Shown here piece after piece: positions 33,599 to 41,828 of a stretch of DNA of 64,000 nt; position 1 is the stretch's first letter, and every line of letters starts with the position of its first letter. Both the position numbers and the translations under genes were made by a program. The notes under the pieces were generated by a model. It was not told the DNA's origin. It ran no database searches and saw nothing but the letters and a program-made list of their open reading frames with translations. Source of the stretch: CAJXYS01 sp913063035 (GTDB taxonomy: Bacteria > Pseudomonadota > Alphaproteobacteria > Rhodobacterales > Rhodobacteraceae); contig NZ_JBOCEG010000009.1 in the NCBI RefSeq assembly GCF_050586465.1, positions 97,061 through 161,060 of the forward strand, read 5' to 3'.

Positions 33599-34942
33599 AT
33601 GTCCGGTATCCCGCACGATCACTACGAGCCCAAGTCGGGGTTCGAGAAGTGGCTTCATCGGCGTCTGCCGATCGCGAGCCTCGCTTATGACACCCTGATG
33701 ATCCCCACGCCCAAGAACCTGAACTGGATGTGGATCTGGGGCATCGTCCTGACCTTCTGCCTGGCGCTGCAGATCATCACCGGCATCGTCCTGGTGATGC
33801 ACTACACGCCGCATGTCGACATGGCCTTCTCCTCGGTCGAGCACATCATGCGGAACGTGAACGGCGGCTGGGCGATCCGCTACCTGCACATGAACGGCGC
33901 GTCGCTGTTCTTCGTGGCGGTGTATCTGCACATCTTCCGCGGCCTCTATTACGGGTCCTACAAGGCCCCGCGCGAAGTGACCTGGATCATCGGCATGCTG
34001 ATCTACCTGCTGATGATGGGCACGGCCTTCATGGGCTACGTGCTGCCCTGGGGCCAGATGTCGTTCTGGGGTGCCACGGTGATCACCGGGCTCTTCGGCG
34101 CGATCCCCGGCATCGGCGAGGCGATCCAGACCTGGCTGCTGGGCGGGCCGGCCGTCGGCAACGCGACGCTGAACCGCTTCCTGTCGCTGCACTACCTGCT
34201 GCCGTTCATCATCGCGGCGCTCGTCGCGGTGCATATCTGGGCCTTCCACACCACGGGCAACAACAACCCCACCGGTGTCGAGGTGCGGCGCAAGTCCAAG
34301 GCCGAGGCCGAGAAGGACACGCTGCCCTTCTGGCCCTATTTCGTGATCAAGGATCTCTTCGCGCTCGCGGTGATCCTGCTGGTCTTCTTCGCGATCGTCG
34401 GCTTCATGCCGAACTATCTCGGCCATCCCGACAACTACATCGAGGCCGATCCGCTGGTGACGCCGGCGCATATCGTGCCCGAATGGTACTTCCTGCCGTT
34501 CTACGCGATCCTGCGCGCCTTCGACGACTCGGTCTGGATCGTGCAGTTCGCCGGCTTCATCACCGGCGGCATCATCGACGCCAAGTTCTTCGGCGTGCTG
34601 GCGATGTTCGGCTCGATCCTCGTGATGGCGCTGGCGCCGTGGCTCGACACCTCGAGCGTGCGCTCGGGCCGGTACCGTCCGATGTTCAAGTGGTGGTTCT
34701 GGCTGCTGATCGTCGACTTCATGGTGCTGATGTGGGTCGGTGCGATGCCGGCCGAGGGGATCTATCCCTACATCGCCCTGATCGGGTCGGCCTACTGGTT
34801 CGGCTATTTCCTGGTCATCCTGCCGCTGCTCGGCGTGATCGAGAAACCGCTGCCGCAGCCGGCGACGATCGAGGAAGACTTCAACGCGCATTATCCGGAA
34901 AAGTCGGAGACTGCGGGCACAACGCCGACCCCGGCCGAGTGA
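33599..34942 (+). CDS. petB: Cytochrome b of the bc1 complex
   Basis: 447 aa, eight membrane helices. The two heme b sites are set by His pairs: one in RYLHMNGASLFF and VYLHIFRG, the other in SLHYLLPF and VHIWAFH. VPEWYFLPFYA holds the PEWY motif of the Qo site. It oxidises ubiquinol at Qo and reduces it at Qi. The length matches the alphaproteobacterial form with the longer N and C termini. Between petA and petC in the operon. Confidence 0.97.
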   Translation: MSGIPHDHYEPKSGFEKWLHRRLPIASLAYDTLMIPTPKNLNWMWIWGIVLTFCLALQIITGIVLVMHYTPHVDMAFSSVEHIMRNVNGGWAIRYLHMNGASLFFVAVYLHIFRGLYYGSYKAPREVTWIIGMLIYLLMMGTAFMGYVLPWGQMSFWGATVITGLFGAIPGIGEAIQTWLLGGPAVGNATLNRFLSLHYLLPFIIAALVAVHIWAFHTTGNNNPTGVEVRRKSKAEAEKDTLPFWPYFVIKDLFALAVILLVFFAIVGFMPNYLGHPDNYIEADPLVTPAHIVPEWYFLPFYAILRAFDDSVWIVQFAGFITGGIIDAKFFGVLAMFGSILVMALAPWLDTSSVRSGRYRPMFKWWFWLLIVDFMVLMWVGAMPAEGIYPYIALIGSAYWFGYFLVILPLLGVIEKPLPQPATIEEDFNAHYPEKSETAGTTPTPAE

Positions 34943-34961
34943 ACGAAAGGACACACACGCG

Positions 34962-35759
34962 ATGATCAGACAGACCACGATCGCAGCGCTTGTCGCTCTC
35001 GGCCTCGGCGCGGGCCCGGCCCTGGCAGCCGGTGGCGCGGGCTACGTGAAGGATTACGACTTCTCCTTCGAGGGGCCGTTCGGCACGTTCGACCAGATGC
35101 AGCTCCAGCGCGGGCTGCAGGTCTACACGGAAATCTGCTCGGCCTGTCACGGGCTGAAGCAGCTTTACTTCCGTAACCTCGGGGATTCCGGCGGTCCAGA
35201 CCTGCCGGACGACCAGGTGCGGGCGTATGCCGAGTTCTACGAGGTTCCGGACGACAGCGACGACGCCTTCCCCGGCGACATGCGCACCGCGCGGCCGTCG
35301 GACAAGTTCCCGGAAGTGACCGCCGCCGGCGCGCCGGACCTGAGCCTGATGGCCAAGGCCCGGGCCGGGTTCCACGGCCCCTATGGCCTGGGCATCAACC
35401 AGTTCCTCAAGGGGATGGGCGGTCCGGAATACATCGCCTCGCTCCTGACCGGCTACACCGGCGAGGAGAAGTTCGAGGCGGGCACCGTGCTCTACGAGAA
35501 CGAGGCCTTCCCGGGTGGCTGGATCTCGATGGCGCCGCCGCTCTACGGCGACGACGTGACCTTTGCCGACGGCACCGAGGCCACGATCGAGCAGCAGGCC
35601 AAGGATCTCTCGGCCTTCCTGATGTGGACCGCCGAACCCAAGATGATGGCGCGCAAGCAGATGGGCTTCAGCTCCGTGATCCTGCTGACGCTCCTGTCGG
35701 TGCTGCTCTACCTGACGAACAAGCGGCTCTGGGCCCCGGTCAAGCGCAAGCAGGCCTGA
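34962..35759 (+). CDS. petC: Cytochrome c1 of the bc1 complex
   Basis: 265 aa. A signal peptide (MIRQTTIAALVALGLGAGPALA) is followed by the heme-binding CSACH near residue 60. The body carries the cytochrome c1 blocks including LSLMAKARAG and GPEYIASLLTGY. A C-terminal helix (SVILLTLLSVLLYLTNKRLW) anchors it in the membrane. Passes electrons from the Rieske protein to cytochrome c. AAAGGA precedes the ATG. A strong terminator follows 22 bp on. Confidence 0.96.
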   Translation: MIRQTTIAALVALGLGAGPALAAGGAGYVKDYDFSFEGPFGTFDQMQLQRGLQVYTEICSACHGLKQLYFRNLGDSGGPDLPDDQVRAYAEFYEVPDDSDDAFPGDMRTARPSDKFPEVTAAGAPDLSLMAKARAGFHGPYGLGINQFLKGMGGPEYIASLLTGYTGEEKFEAGTVLYENEAFPGGWISMAPPLYGDDVTFADGTEATIEQQAKDLSAFLMWTAEPKMMARKQMGFSSVILLTLLSVLLYLTNKRLWAPVKRKQA

Positions 35760-35781
35760 CCCGGGTTCCCGGGACGAGACG

Positions 35782-35816
35782 AGGGCGCGCCCGACGGGCG
35801 CGCCCTTTTCGTTTCG
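35782..35816 (+). terminator. Rho-independent terminator of petABC
   Basis: AGGGCGCGCCC at 35782-35792 pairs with GGGCGCGCCCT at 35796-35806 around a GAC loop, followed by TTTTCGTTTC. It directly follows petC and lies before the convergent thiQ stop at 35862. Confidence 0.88.
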
Positions 35817-35861
35817 AAGATGCCGCGGCGCGCGGGGGATACCCGGGCCAACCGGACCGGG

Positions 35862-36557
35862 TCAGCCGAGATAGGCGCGCAGCGCCGGCGGCGGGTCGGC
35901 GAAGAGATCCCCGGTCGCCACGGGCGGTGCGGCCCGGCCATCGGCCACCAGGATCGTCTCCTGGGCCAGCCGCTCCGCGTCGGCGGGATCATGGGTGATC
36001 ATCAGCACGGTGAGGCCCGCCTCGGTGGCGATTTCCTCGACGAGCGCCAGCATCTCCGCCTTCAGCGCCGGGCCGAGCGCGGCGAAGGGTTCGTCGAGCA
36101 GCAGGAGCGGGCGGTCCCGCAGCAGCACCCGCGCCAGCGCCGCCCGGCTCTGTTGTCCGCCCGACAGGGCCCCCGGACGCTTGGCGCCCTGGCCTGCCAG
36201 GCCGACGCGGTCCAGCACGCGGTCCACGCGGGCGCTTTCCGCCGCCGAGAGACGCAGGCTCGGGCGCAGCCCCAGCGCCACGTTGTCGGCCACGCTCATA
36301 TGCGGGAACAGGTTGTGATCCTGGAAGAGCAGGGTCAGCGGCCGGTCCCCGGGGGGCAGGGCGGTGATGTCCCGGCCTTCCCAAAGGATGCGGCCCCGCG
36401 CCGGGGTAATGAAACCGGCGATCGCGGCCGCCAGCGTGCTTTTCCCCGCCCCGGAAGGCCCGATCAACGCCACGCGCCGCCCGGTCGACACGGTCAGATC
36501 GCCCGCGATGGAGAAGCCGTCGATCTCGATCAGGAGTTTTTCAAGTGTCAGTCCCAA
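35862..36557 (-). CDS. thiQ: Thiamine ABC transporter ATP-binding protein
   Basis: 231 aa, ThiQ length. Walker A GPSGAGKST, Q-loop LFQDHNLFPHMSVADNVALG, signature LSGGQQSRAALAR and Walker B LLLLDEPFAALGP are intact. It powers uptake of thiamine and its phosphates. Its start overlaps the thiP end by 17 bp. Last gene of thiBPQ under a TPP riboswitch, which fixes the substrate better than the sequence alone. Confidence 0.93.
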   Translation of the reverse strand: MGLTLEKLLIEIDGFSIAGDLTVSTGRRVALIGPSGAGKSTLAAAIAGFITPARGRILWEGRDITALPPGDRPLTLLFQDHNLFPHMSVADNVALGLRPSLRLSAAESARVDRVLDRVGLAGQGAKRPGALSGGQQSRAALARVLLRDRPLLLLDEPFAALGPALKAEMLALVEEIATEAGLTVLMITHDPADAERLAQETILVADGRAAPPVATGDLFADPPPALRAYLG

Positions 36558-38118
36558 CGCGTCCTCCGCGGTCGAAGATCCAGAACAGGGCGAGGCTGAG
36601 GCAGAGCAGCAGCAGCGCAGCGCCGGTGGCGTCCTCCATGCGGTAGGCCGCCATCAGCCGGTAGAGCTGCAGGGGAAGCGTCGCCTGGTCGGGGTCGGCA
36701 AAGAGCGCGATCACGCCCAGATCGCCCATCGACAGCGCGGCCGACAGCCCGGCCGCGAAGCCGAGCGGCCGGCGGATCCGCGGCAGCGTCACCAACCGGA
36801 ACCGCGTCCACCCCCCGATGCCAAGGCTTTCGGAGAGCCGTCCATAGGTCTCCGAGACGTCGCGGATCGCGGGGATCAGGGCCCGCAAGGCGAAGGGCAG
36901 GCTCATGGCCGCGTTGACCAGCGCGGTGACCGGCAGTGCCAGCGCGACCGGGTCGGCCACCGGGAACAGCAGGATGAACAGCCCGGTGCCGATCACCATG
37001 GGCGAGGCCGCGATGGAGAGGTAGCCGACGGCTTCCAGGAAACCGGCGCGGCGCGGGCGGTCCCGGAGCCGCACGATGGCCGAGGCCAGCGCGATCCCGA
37101 GCCCGAGCGTAAGGGCCGTGGAGGCCAGCGCCACCGCGAGCGACCGCAGCGCGGCCTCGAAGACGCTGGCCGGCAGGCCGGGCAGCGCGGCCAGCCCGCC
37201 CGCCGCCACCATGGCCAGCGGCAACAGAAGGAACCCCGCGACCAATGTCAGCAGCGCGGCATCGCCCCAGCGATAGGCGCGCCCCCCCGCGTCCCAGCGC
37301 TGCACGGTGCGGTCGAGCCCGGCACCGAAGGCCACGGGCACCGCGACGATCAGCGCTGCCGCGGCCGCGATCGCGCAGAGCCCGAATTGCACCAGGGCGA
37401 GCAGCGCGGCGCGTCCGAGGTCGAAATCGAAGCGGAACGCCTGGTAGATCGCCAGCTCCACCGTGGTGGCGCGCGGCCCCCCGCCGAGCGTCAGCGCGAC
37501 CGCGAAGCTGGTGATGCAGATCAGGAAGATCGCCGCGAAGGCGCCGGGCACCACGGCCCGCAGCATCGGGCGTTCCAGGTGGCGCGCGATCTCGGCCGGT
37601 CCCATGCCCAGCTGCGCGGCGAGCCGGAAATGCTCGGCCGGGATGGCGTGCCAGCCCTGCAGGATCAGCCGTGTCGCCAGCGGCAGGTTGAAGAAGACAT
37701 TGGCAAGCACCACGCCCTGCAACCCGTATATCGAGAGCGGCCCGAGGCCGAGCGGCGCGATCAGCCCGCTCACCAGCCCGGCCCTGCCGAACACCGCCAG
37801 CAGGCCCAGGACGGCCACGATCACCGGCAGGATGAACGGCGCGCCGAGCAGCGTGATCAGCACGCCCCGGCCGCGGAACCGGCGCCGTGCCAGGGCACGC
37901 GCCGCGGGGATCGCCAGCGCGATGCTGATCGCGGCCGAGAGCAGCGCCTGCCAGGCGGTGAAGCGGATCGCCGCCCAGTCGGCCGCACCGAGCCGCGCCG
38001 CGGCCTCGGCCCGCCAGGCGACGGCGAGGATGGTGCCGAGCGTCAGCGCCAGCAGCAGCGCCGCCGCGCCCCAGCCAAGCGCGAGCGCCGGGCTCAGCGG
38101 CTGAGCGCGTCGCGCCAT
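36541..38118 (-). CDS. thiP: Thiamine ABC transporter permease
   Basis: 525 aa with about 12 membrane helices in two homologous halves, as in ThiP. Each half has a binding-protein-dependent permease EAA-like loop (one near GMGPAEIARHLERPMLR, the other near GIGGWTRFRLVTLPRI). Overlaps thiB by 25 bp upstream and thiQ by 17 bp downstream, a tightly coupled operon. The Ala/Leu-rich composition is typical of the genome. Confidence 0.92.
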   Translation of the reverse strand: MARRAQPLSPALALGWGAAALLLALTLGTILAVAWRAEAAARLGAADWAAIRFTAWQALLSAAISIALAIPAARALARRRFRGRGVLITLLGAPFILPVIVAVLGLLAVFGRAGLVSGLIAPLGLGPLSIYGLQGVVLANVFFNLPLATRLILQGWHAIPAEHFRLAAQLGMGPAEIARHLERPMLRAVVPGAFAAIFLICITSFAVALTLGGGPRATTVELAIYQAFRFDFDLGRAALLALVQFGLCAIAAAAALIVAVPVAFGAGLDRTVQRWDAGGRAYRWGDAALLTLVAGFLLLPLAMVAAGGLAALPGLPASVFEAALRSLAVALASTALTLGLGIALASAIVRLRDRPRRAGFLEAVGYLSIAASPMVIGTGLFILLFPVADPVALALPVTALVNAAMSLPFALRALIPAIRDVSETYGRLSESLGIGGWTRFRLVTLPRIRRPLGFAAGLSAALSMGDLGVIALFADPDQATLPLQLYRLMAAYRMEDATGAALLLLCLSLALFWIFDRGGRVGTDT

Positions 38119-39095
38119 TCGTTCAGCGCCGCGTCACGGATCGCGGCTGCCTCCTCGGGGGGAAAGAGCAGGGCCTTGTCCGGCGTGGCCAGCGTCTCGA
38201 AGCCCTCGGGCAGACCCGAGTCGGGTGTGACGGCGGGATACATCCAGTTCGTGGTCGGGATGACCGACTGGAAGCGGTCCGACGTCATGAAGGCGAGGAA
38301 CGCGTCGGCCAGCTCCGGCTGGTCCGTGCCGGCCAGCTTGCCGGCGACCTCGACCTGCATGTAGTGGCCTTCCTCGAACAGCGCGGCGGCCTTTGTCGGA
38401 TCCTCCTCGGCGATCAGGTGATAGGCCGGCGAGGTGGTGTAGGAGAGCGCCATGTCCGCCTCGCCCTCGAGGAACATGCCATAGGCCTCGGACCATCCCT
38501 TCGTCACCGTCAGGATGCGCGGGGCGAGCGCTTCCCAGATCGTGCCGGCCTCGTCGCCATAGGCGTGCTTGACCCACAGCAGCAGACCTAGCCCGGGGGT
38601 GGAGCTGCGCGGATCCTGGATCACGACCTTGAGATCCTCGTCGGCGATCAGCTCGCGAAAGCTGGCGGGCGCGTCCCCGGTCCGGGTCTCGTCGTAGACG
38701 AAGGCGAAGTAGCCCCAGTCATAGGGCAGGAATGTCGGGTCGTCCCAGGTGACGGGCAGATCGAAGGCGGGGGCGTCCTGCCCGTGGGGCGCGAAGAGCC
38801 CGGTTTCCGCCGCGGCCGCCATCAGGTTGGTGTCGAGCCCGAGCACCACGTCGGCATCGCTGCGCGCGCCCTCGAGGCGCACGCGCGCCAGCAAGGCCGC
38901 GCCGTCACCGGCCGCGACGAATTCGAGGTCGCAGCCGCAGGTCTCCTCGAAGGCGGCCTCCACCTGCGGGCCGGGCCCCCATTCGGTGACGAAGCTGTCA
39001 TAGGTGTAGACGGTCAGCGTCGGGGTGTCCTGCGCAGCGGCGGCGCCCGCCAATGCCAGGAAACAACCCGCAGCCAGGATGGAAATCGGTTTCAT
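38094..39095 (-). CDS. thiB: Thiamine ABC transporter substrate-binding protein
   Basis: 333 aa. A signal peptide (MKPISILAAGCFLALAGAAA) precedes a mature periplasmic binding protein of the ThiB/TbpA family: TLTVYTYDSFVTEWGPGPQV at its start and GYFAFVYDE with the thiazole-pocket residues near 136. The conserved aromatic YGMFLEGEADMALSYTTSPAYH block follows. AAGGAGG precedes the ATG. That Shine-Dalgarno can be paired by an upstream element of the TPP riboswitch leader. Confidence 0.92.
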   Translation of the reverse strand: MKPISILAAGCFLALAGAAAAQDTPTLTVYTYDSFVTEWGPGPQVEAAFEETCGCDLEFVAAGDGAALLARVRLEGARSDADVVLGLDTNLMAAAAETGLFAPHGQDAPAFDLPVTWDDPTFLPYDWGYFAFVYDETRTGDAPASFRELIADEDLKVVIQDPRSSTPGLGLLLWVKHAYGDEAGTIWEALAPRILTVTKGWSEAYGMFLEGEADMALSYTTSPAYHLIAEEDPTKAAALFEEGHYMQVEVAGKLAGTDQPELADAFLAFMTSDRFQSVIPTTNWMYPAVTPDSGLPEGFETLATPDKALLFPPEEAAAIRDAALNEWRDALSR

Positions 39096-39147
39096 GCGCT
39101 CCTCCTTTCGCTACAGGCGCGGTCAGGTGGAGCGTCTTGCCCTGGTC
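39096..39147 (-). promoter_or_regulatory. Expression platform of the TPP riboswitch (anti-Shine-Dalgarno switch)
   Basis: On the - strand, ACGCTCCACCT (39135-39125) can pair with the thiB Shine-Dalgarno region AGGAGGAGCGC (39106-39096) at 9 of 11 positions. The CACCT part (39129-39125) can instead pair with AGGTG (39151-39147), which includes the 3' strand of aptamer stem P1. TPP binding would lock P1 and free the anti-SD to block thiB translation. Confidence 0.55.
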
Positions 39148-39233
39148 ACCTTCCCTACGCCGGTGTGAGCCGGTTCAGGTTCAACGGGTTCGCGCGGCGG
39201 CGCATCTCAGCCCTTGTCGGGGCACCCCGAGGT
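39148..39233 (-). ncRNA. TPP riboswitch (THI element) aptamer
   Basis: On the - strand the aptamer carries the THI-box signatures: CGGGGTGCCCC, GGGCTGAGATG, ACCCGTTGAACCTGAACC and the closing CGGCTCACACCG-GCGTAGGGAAGG. Stem P1 pairs ACCT at 39233-39230 with AGGT at 39151-39148. It lies 53 bases before thiB and controls thiBPQ in response to thiamine pyrophosphate. Confidence 0.95.
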
Positions 39234-39332
39234 AGGGGCGAACCTAGTTGCGGCACGGGGCTTCGGCAAGGTGAAACCGCTTGAGGCGCGCCGTCCCGCC
39301 CGCTAGACCGCGGGGACAGAGGAGAAACGCGC

Positions 39333-40433
39333 ATGTCGATCAACAGTTTCGGGCATCTTTTCCGGGTCACGACCTGGGGCGAAAGCCACGGGCCCGCGCT
39401 GGGTGCGACCGTCGACGGTTGCCCGCCGGGCATCGCGCTCGACGCGGCCGGGCTGCAGCGCTGGCTCGACCGGCGCAAGCCGGGGCAGAACCGTTACACC
39501 ACCCAGCGCCGCGAAGCCGACGAGGTCGAGATCCTGTCGGGCGTCTTCGAGGGCGAGACCACCGGCACGCCGATCCAGCTGATGATCCGCAATACCGACC
39601 AGCGGTCCAAGGATTACGGTGACATCAAGGACAAGTTCCGCCCAGGCCATGCCGATATCACCTACTGGCAGAAATACGGGATCCGCGACTACCGAGGCGG
39701 CGGGCGATCCTCGGCGCGGGAAACGGCGGCGCGGGTGGCGGCCGGCGGCGTGGCGCGCGCGGCGCTGGAGACGCTGGCGCCCGGGATCTCCATCACCGGC
39801 TACATGGTGCAGATGGGGCCGCATGCGATCGATCGTGCGCGCTTCGACTGGGCGGAGATCGACCGCAACCCCTTCTGGGTGCCCGATCCGCAGGCGGCCG
39901 AGGACTGGGCCGGCTACCTGGACGCGCTTCGCAAGTCCGGCAATTCCGTCGGCGCGGTGATCGAGGTGACGGCGCGCGGCGTTCCCGCGGGGCTGGGCGC
40001 CCCGGTCTACGGCAAGCTCGACACCGATCTCGCGGCGGCGATGATGTCGATCAACGCGGTGAAGGGCGTCGAGATCGGCGCCGGCATGGCCGCGGCGGAC
40101 CTGACCGGCGAGGCCAATGCCGACGAGATCGCGATGGGGCCTGACGGGCCGGTGTATTCCTCGAACCATGCCGGCGGCATCCTCGGCGGGATATCGACGG
40201 GCCAGGACGTCGTCCTGCGTTTCGCGGTGAAGCCGACCTCGTCGATCCTGACGCCGCGGCGCACCATCACTAGGTCCGGCGCGGAAACCGAGATCGTCAC
40301 CAAGGGGCGGCACGATCCCTGTGTCGGAATCCGTGCCGTACCCGTGGGCGAGGCGATGGCAGCCTGCGTCCTGCTCGATCACCTTTTGCTGCACCGCGGC
40401 CAGGTGGGCGCGAACCGCGGCGCGATCGGCTAG
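39333..40433 (+). CDS. aroC: Chorismate synthase
   Basis: 366 aa FMN-dependent enzyme that makes chorismate from EPSP, the last shikimate step. The three family signatures are present: GESHGPALGATVDGCPPG near residue 16, the GGRSSARETAARVAAGGVA block near residue 126, and R-H-D-P-C (GRHDPCVGIRAVPV) near residue 326. GAGGAG precedes the ATG. Four bases overlap the convergent EamA exporter stop. Confidence 0.96.
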   Translation: MSINSFGHLFRVTTWGESHGPALGATVDGCPPGIALDAAGLQRWLDRRKPGQNRYTTQRREADEVEILSGVFEGETTGTPIQLMIRNTDQRSKDYGDIKDKFRPGHADITYWQKYGIRDYRGGGRSSARETAARVAAGGVARAALETLAPGISITGYMVQMGPHAIDRARFDWAEIDRNPFWVPDPQAAEDWAGYLDALRKSGNSVGAVIEVTARGVPAGLGAPVYGKLDTDLAAAMMSINAVKGVEIGAGMAAADLTGEANADEIAMGPDGPVYSSNHAGGILGGISTGQDVVLRFAVKPTSSILTPRRTITRSGAETEIVTKGRHDPCVGIRAVPVGEAMAACVLLDHLLLHRGQVGANRGAIG

Positions 40434-41317
40434 CGCGGGGCGGCCTCGGCCGCCTTGGCCTGTTTCGAGATCTGCACCGCCAGGATTCCCGCCATGATCA
40501 CGGCGACGCCGAGCAGGTCTCCCGCGCCGAGCGCCTCGCCCAGGAGCGCGGCGGCGATGGCCACGCCCAGGAACGGGTTGAGGAAGTGGAAGGTCGCCGC
40601 CCGCGTCGCGCCGATCCGCCGGACCAGGACGAACCAGGTGAAGGTCGCCGCCAGCCCCGGCACCAGCGTCGTGTAGGCAAAGGCCGCGACGAGCTGCCAG
40701 GACCAGGTGACCTGCCAGCTTTCCAGCGCGAGACCCGCCGGGAAGAGCGCCGCGCTGCCGATCAGCATCTGCACCCCGACGATCATCAGCACGTTCCCGC
40801 CCGAGGATGCCCCGCGCACCGCGAGCGTCGCGAAGGTCAGCGCGAGCACGCCCATGAGGCAGAGCGTCAGGCCGAAGCCGTCCACCCCGGCCGAGAGCCG
40901 GTCGCCCATGATGATCGCGACGCCTGCAAACCCTGCGAAGAGCCCGAAGATCCCGAGCGCGGGGACCCTTTCGCCGAAGACGACCCAGTTCGCGGCGGCC
41001 ACCAGAAGCGGCATGGAGGAGGCGATGATCGCGGCAAGCGAGGCCTCGATCGTCTGCATGGCGACGAAGTTGAGACCGAGGTAAAGCGCGTTCTGGCAGA
41101 TCCCGAAGAGCACCGTGGCGCCCCATTGCGCGCGGGTGAGCCGGGCGCGCTGGCCCAGCAGCGCCGCGATGCCCACGGCCAGCAGGCCCGAGATCAGGAA
41201 CCGGACGGCAAGGGCGGACAGGGGCGGCGCGTCCTGGACGATGATCCTGGCGGAGGTGAAGGCGCTGGACCACATGACGGCAAAGGCCACCCCCATAAGG
41301 ATCGCGCGAATGTCCAT
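40430..41317 (-). CDS. EamA/DMT family exporter
   Basis: 295 aa with ten membrane helices in two EamA repeats. The N-terminal FAVMWSSAFTSARII and the second-half AFAYTTLVPGLAATFTWFVL segments are characteristic of the drug/metabolite transporter superfamily, which exports amino acids, nucleosides or drugs. Substrate not predictable. It follows hup on the - strand, separated by a terminator. Confidence 0.88.
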   Translation of the reverse strand: MDIRAILMGVAFAVMWSSAFTSARIIVQDAPPLSALAVRFLISGLLAVGIAALLGQRARLTRAQWGATVLFGICQNALYLGLNFVAMQTIEASLAAIIASSMPLLVAAANWVVFGERVPALGIFGLFAGFAGVAIIMGDRLSAGVDGFGLTLCLMGVLALTFATLAVRGASSGGNVLMIVGVQMLIGSAALFPAGLALESWQVTWSWQLVAAFAYTTLVPGLAATFTWFVLVRRIGATRAATFHFLNPFLGVAIAAALLGEALGAGDLLGVAVIMAGILAVQISKQAKAAEAAPR

Positions 41318-41329
41318 GAAGTCCCCCTG

Positions 41330-41357
41330 AAAAGGAAAAGGCCGCCCGCAGGCGACC
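41330..41357 (-). terminator. Rho-independent terminator of hup
   Basis: On the - strand GGTCGCC (41357-41351) pairs with GGCGGCC (41346-41340), with one G-U pair and a four-base loop. It is followed by TTTTCCTTTT (41339-41330). It lies 46 bp past the hup stop and 13 bp ahead of the EamA start. A second GC-rich hairpin at 41371-41391 lies between. Confidence 0.75.
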
Positions 41358-41402
41358 CTAGACGATGGGGCCGGGGGCGTTAAGCCCCCGGGCTCACAAC
41401 GC

Positions 41403-41693
41403 TCAGCTGTTGACGCTGTCCTTGAGCGCCTTGGCGACGGTCATCTTGACGACCTTGTCGGCCGGCTTGTGGATCTGCTCGCCCGTGGCGGGGTTGCGGA
41501 CCATCCGGGCCGGCCGCTCGCGGCAGTACACCTTGCCGACGCCGGGCAGGGTGACGGCGCCGCCGCCCGAAACTTCGCTGGTGATGATCTCGGTCAGCGC
41601 ATCGATCGCGCCGCCGGCGCTTTTCTTGTCCATGCCGGTCTTCTCGGCCAGCGCGGCCACGAGTTGGGTCTTGGTCATCGGTTTTTGTGCCAT
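41403..41693 (-). CDS. hup: HU-family DNA-binding protein
   Basis: 96 aa, the HU length. HU bends DNA and compacts the nucleoid. The family core is intact: LTEIITSEVSGGGAVTLPGVGKV followed by ARMVRNPATGEQI in the DNA-gripping arm, and the C-terminal helix KMTVAKALKDSVN. AAGGAG precedes the ATG. The N-terminal MAQKPMTKTQLVAALAEKTGMDK is typical. HU versus IHF: there is no IHF alpha/beta partner, so HU is preferred. Confidence 0.92.
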   Translation of the reverse strand: MAQKPMTKTQLVAALAEKTGMDKKSAGGAIDALTEIITSEVSGGGAVTLPGVGKVYCRERPARMVRNPATGEQIHKPADKVVKMTVAKALKDSVNS

Positions 41694-41828
41694 TCGACTG
41701 CTCCTTCGCTTGCCCCTCGTTCTTGGGGTTACAATCCATGAATCTAACTGAATATCGTGGTGTCACACAATCGTTAGTGGCGATCAGCATAGCAAAAAAC
41801 GCCATTTTGTGCGGTTTTTTCTGCCCGA
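41694..41828. promoter_or_regulatory. AT-rich promoter region of hup
   Basis: 135 bp, much lower in GC than its surroundings. On the - strand a TTGTGT, a 17-base spacer and TTAGAT make a plausible -35/-10 pair about 70 bases before the hup ATG. An A run (41794-41799) and T run (41815-41820) can form a weak hairpin that might also end the amn transcript. Confidence 0.45.

Noticed and set aside
41371..41391. CCGGGGGC/GCCCCCGG hairpin after hup, considered as its terminator
   Set aside because: There is no T run on the hup side; the second hairpin at 41340-41357 with TTTTCCTTTT is the better terminator.
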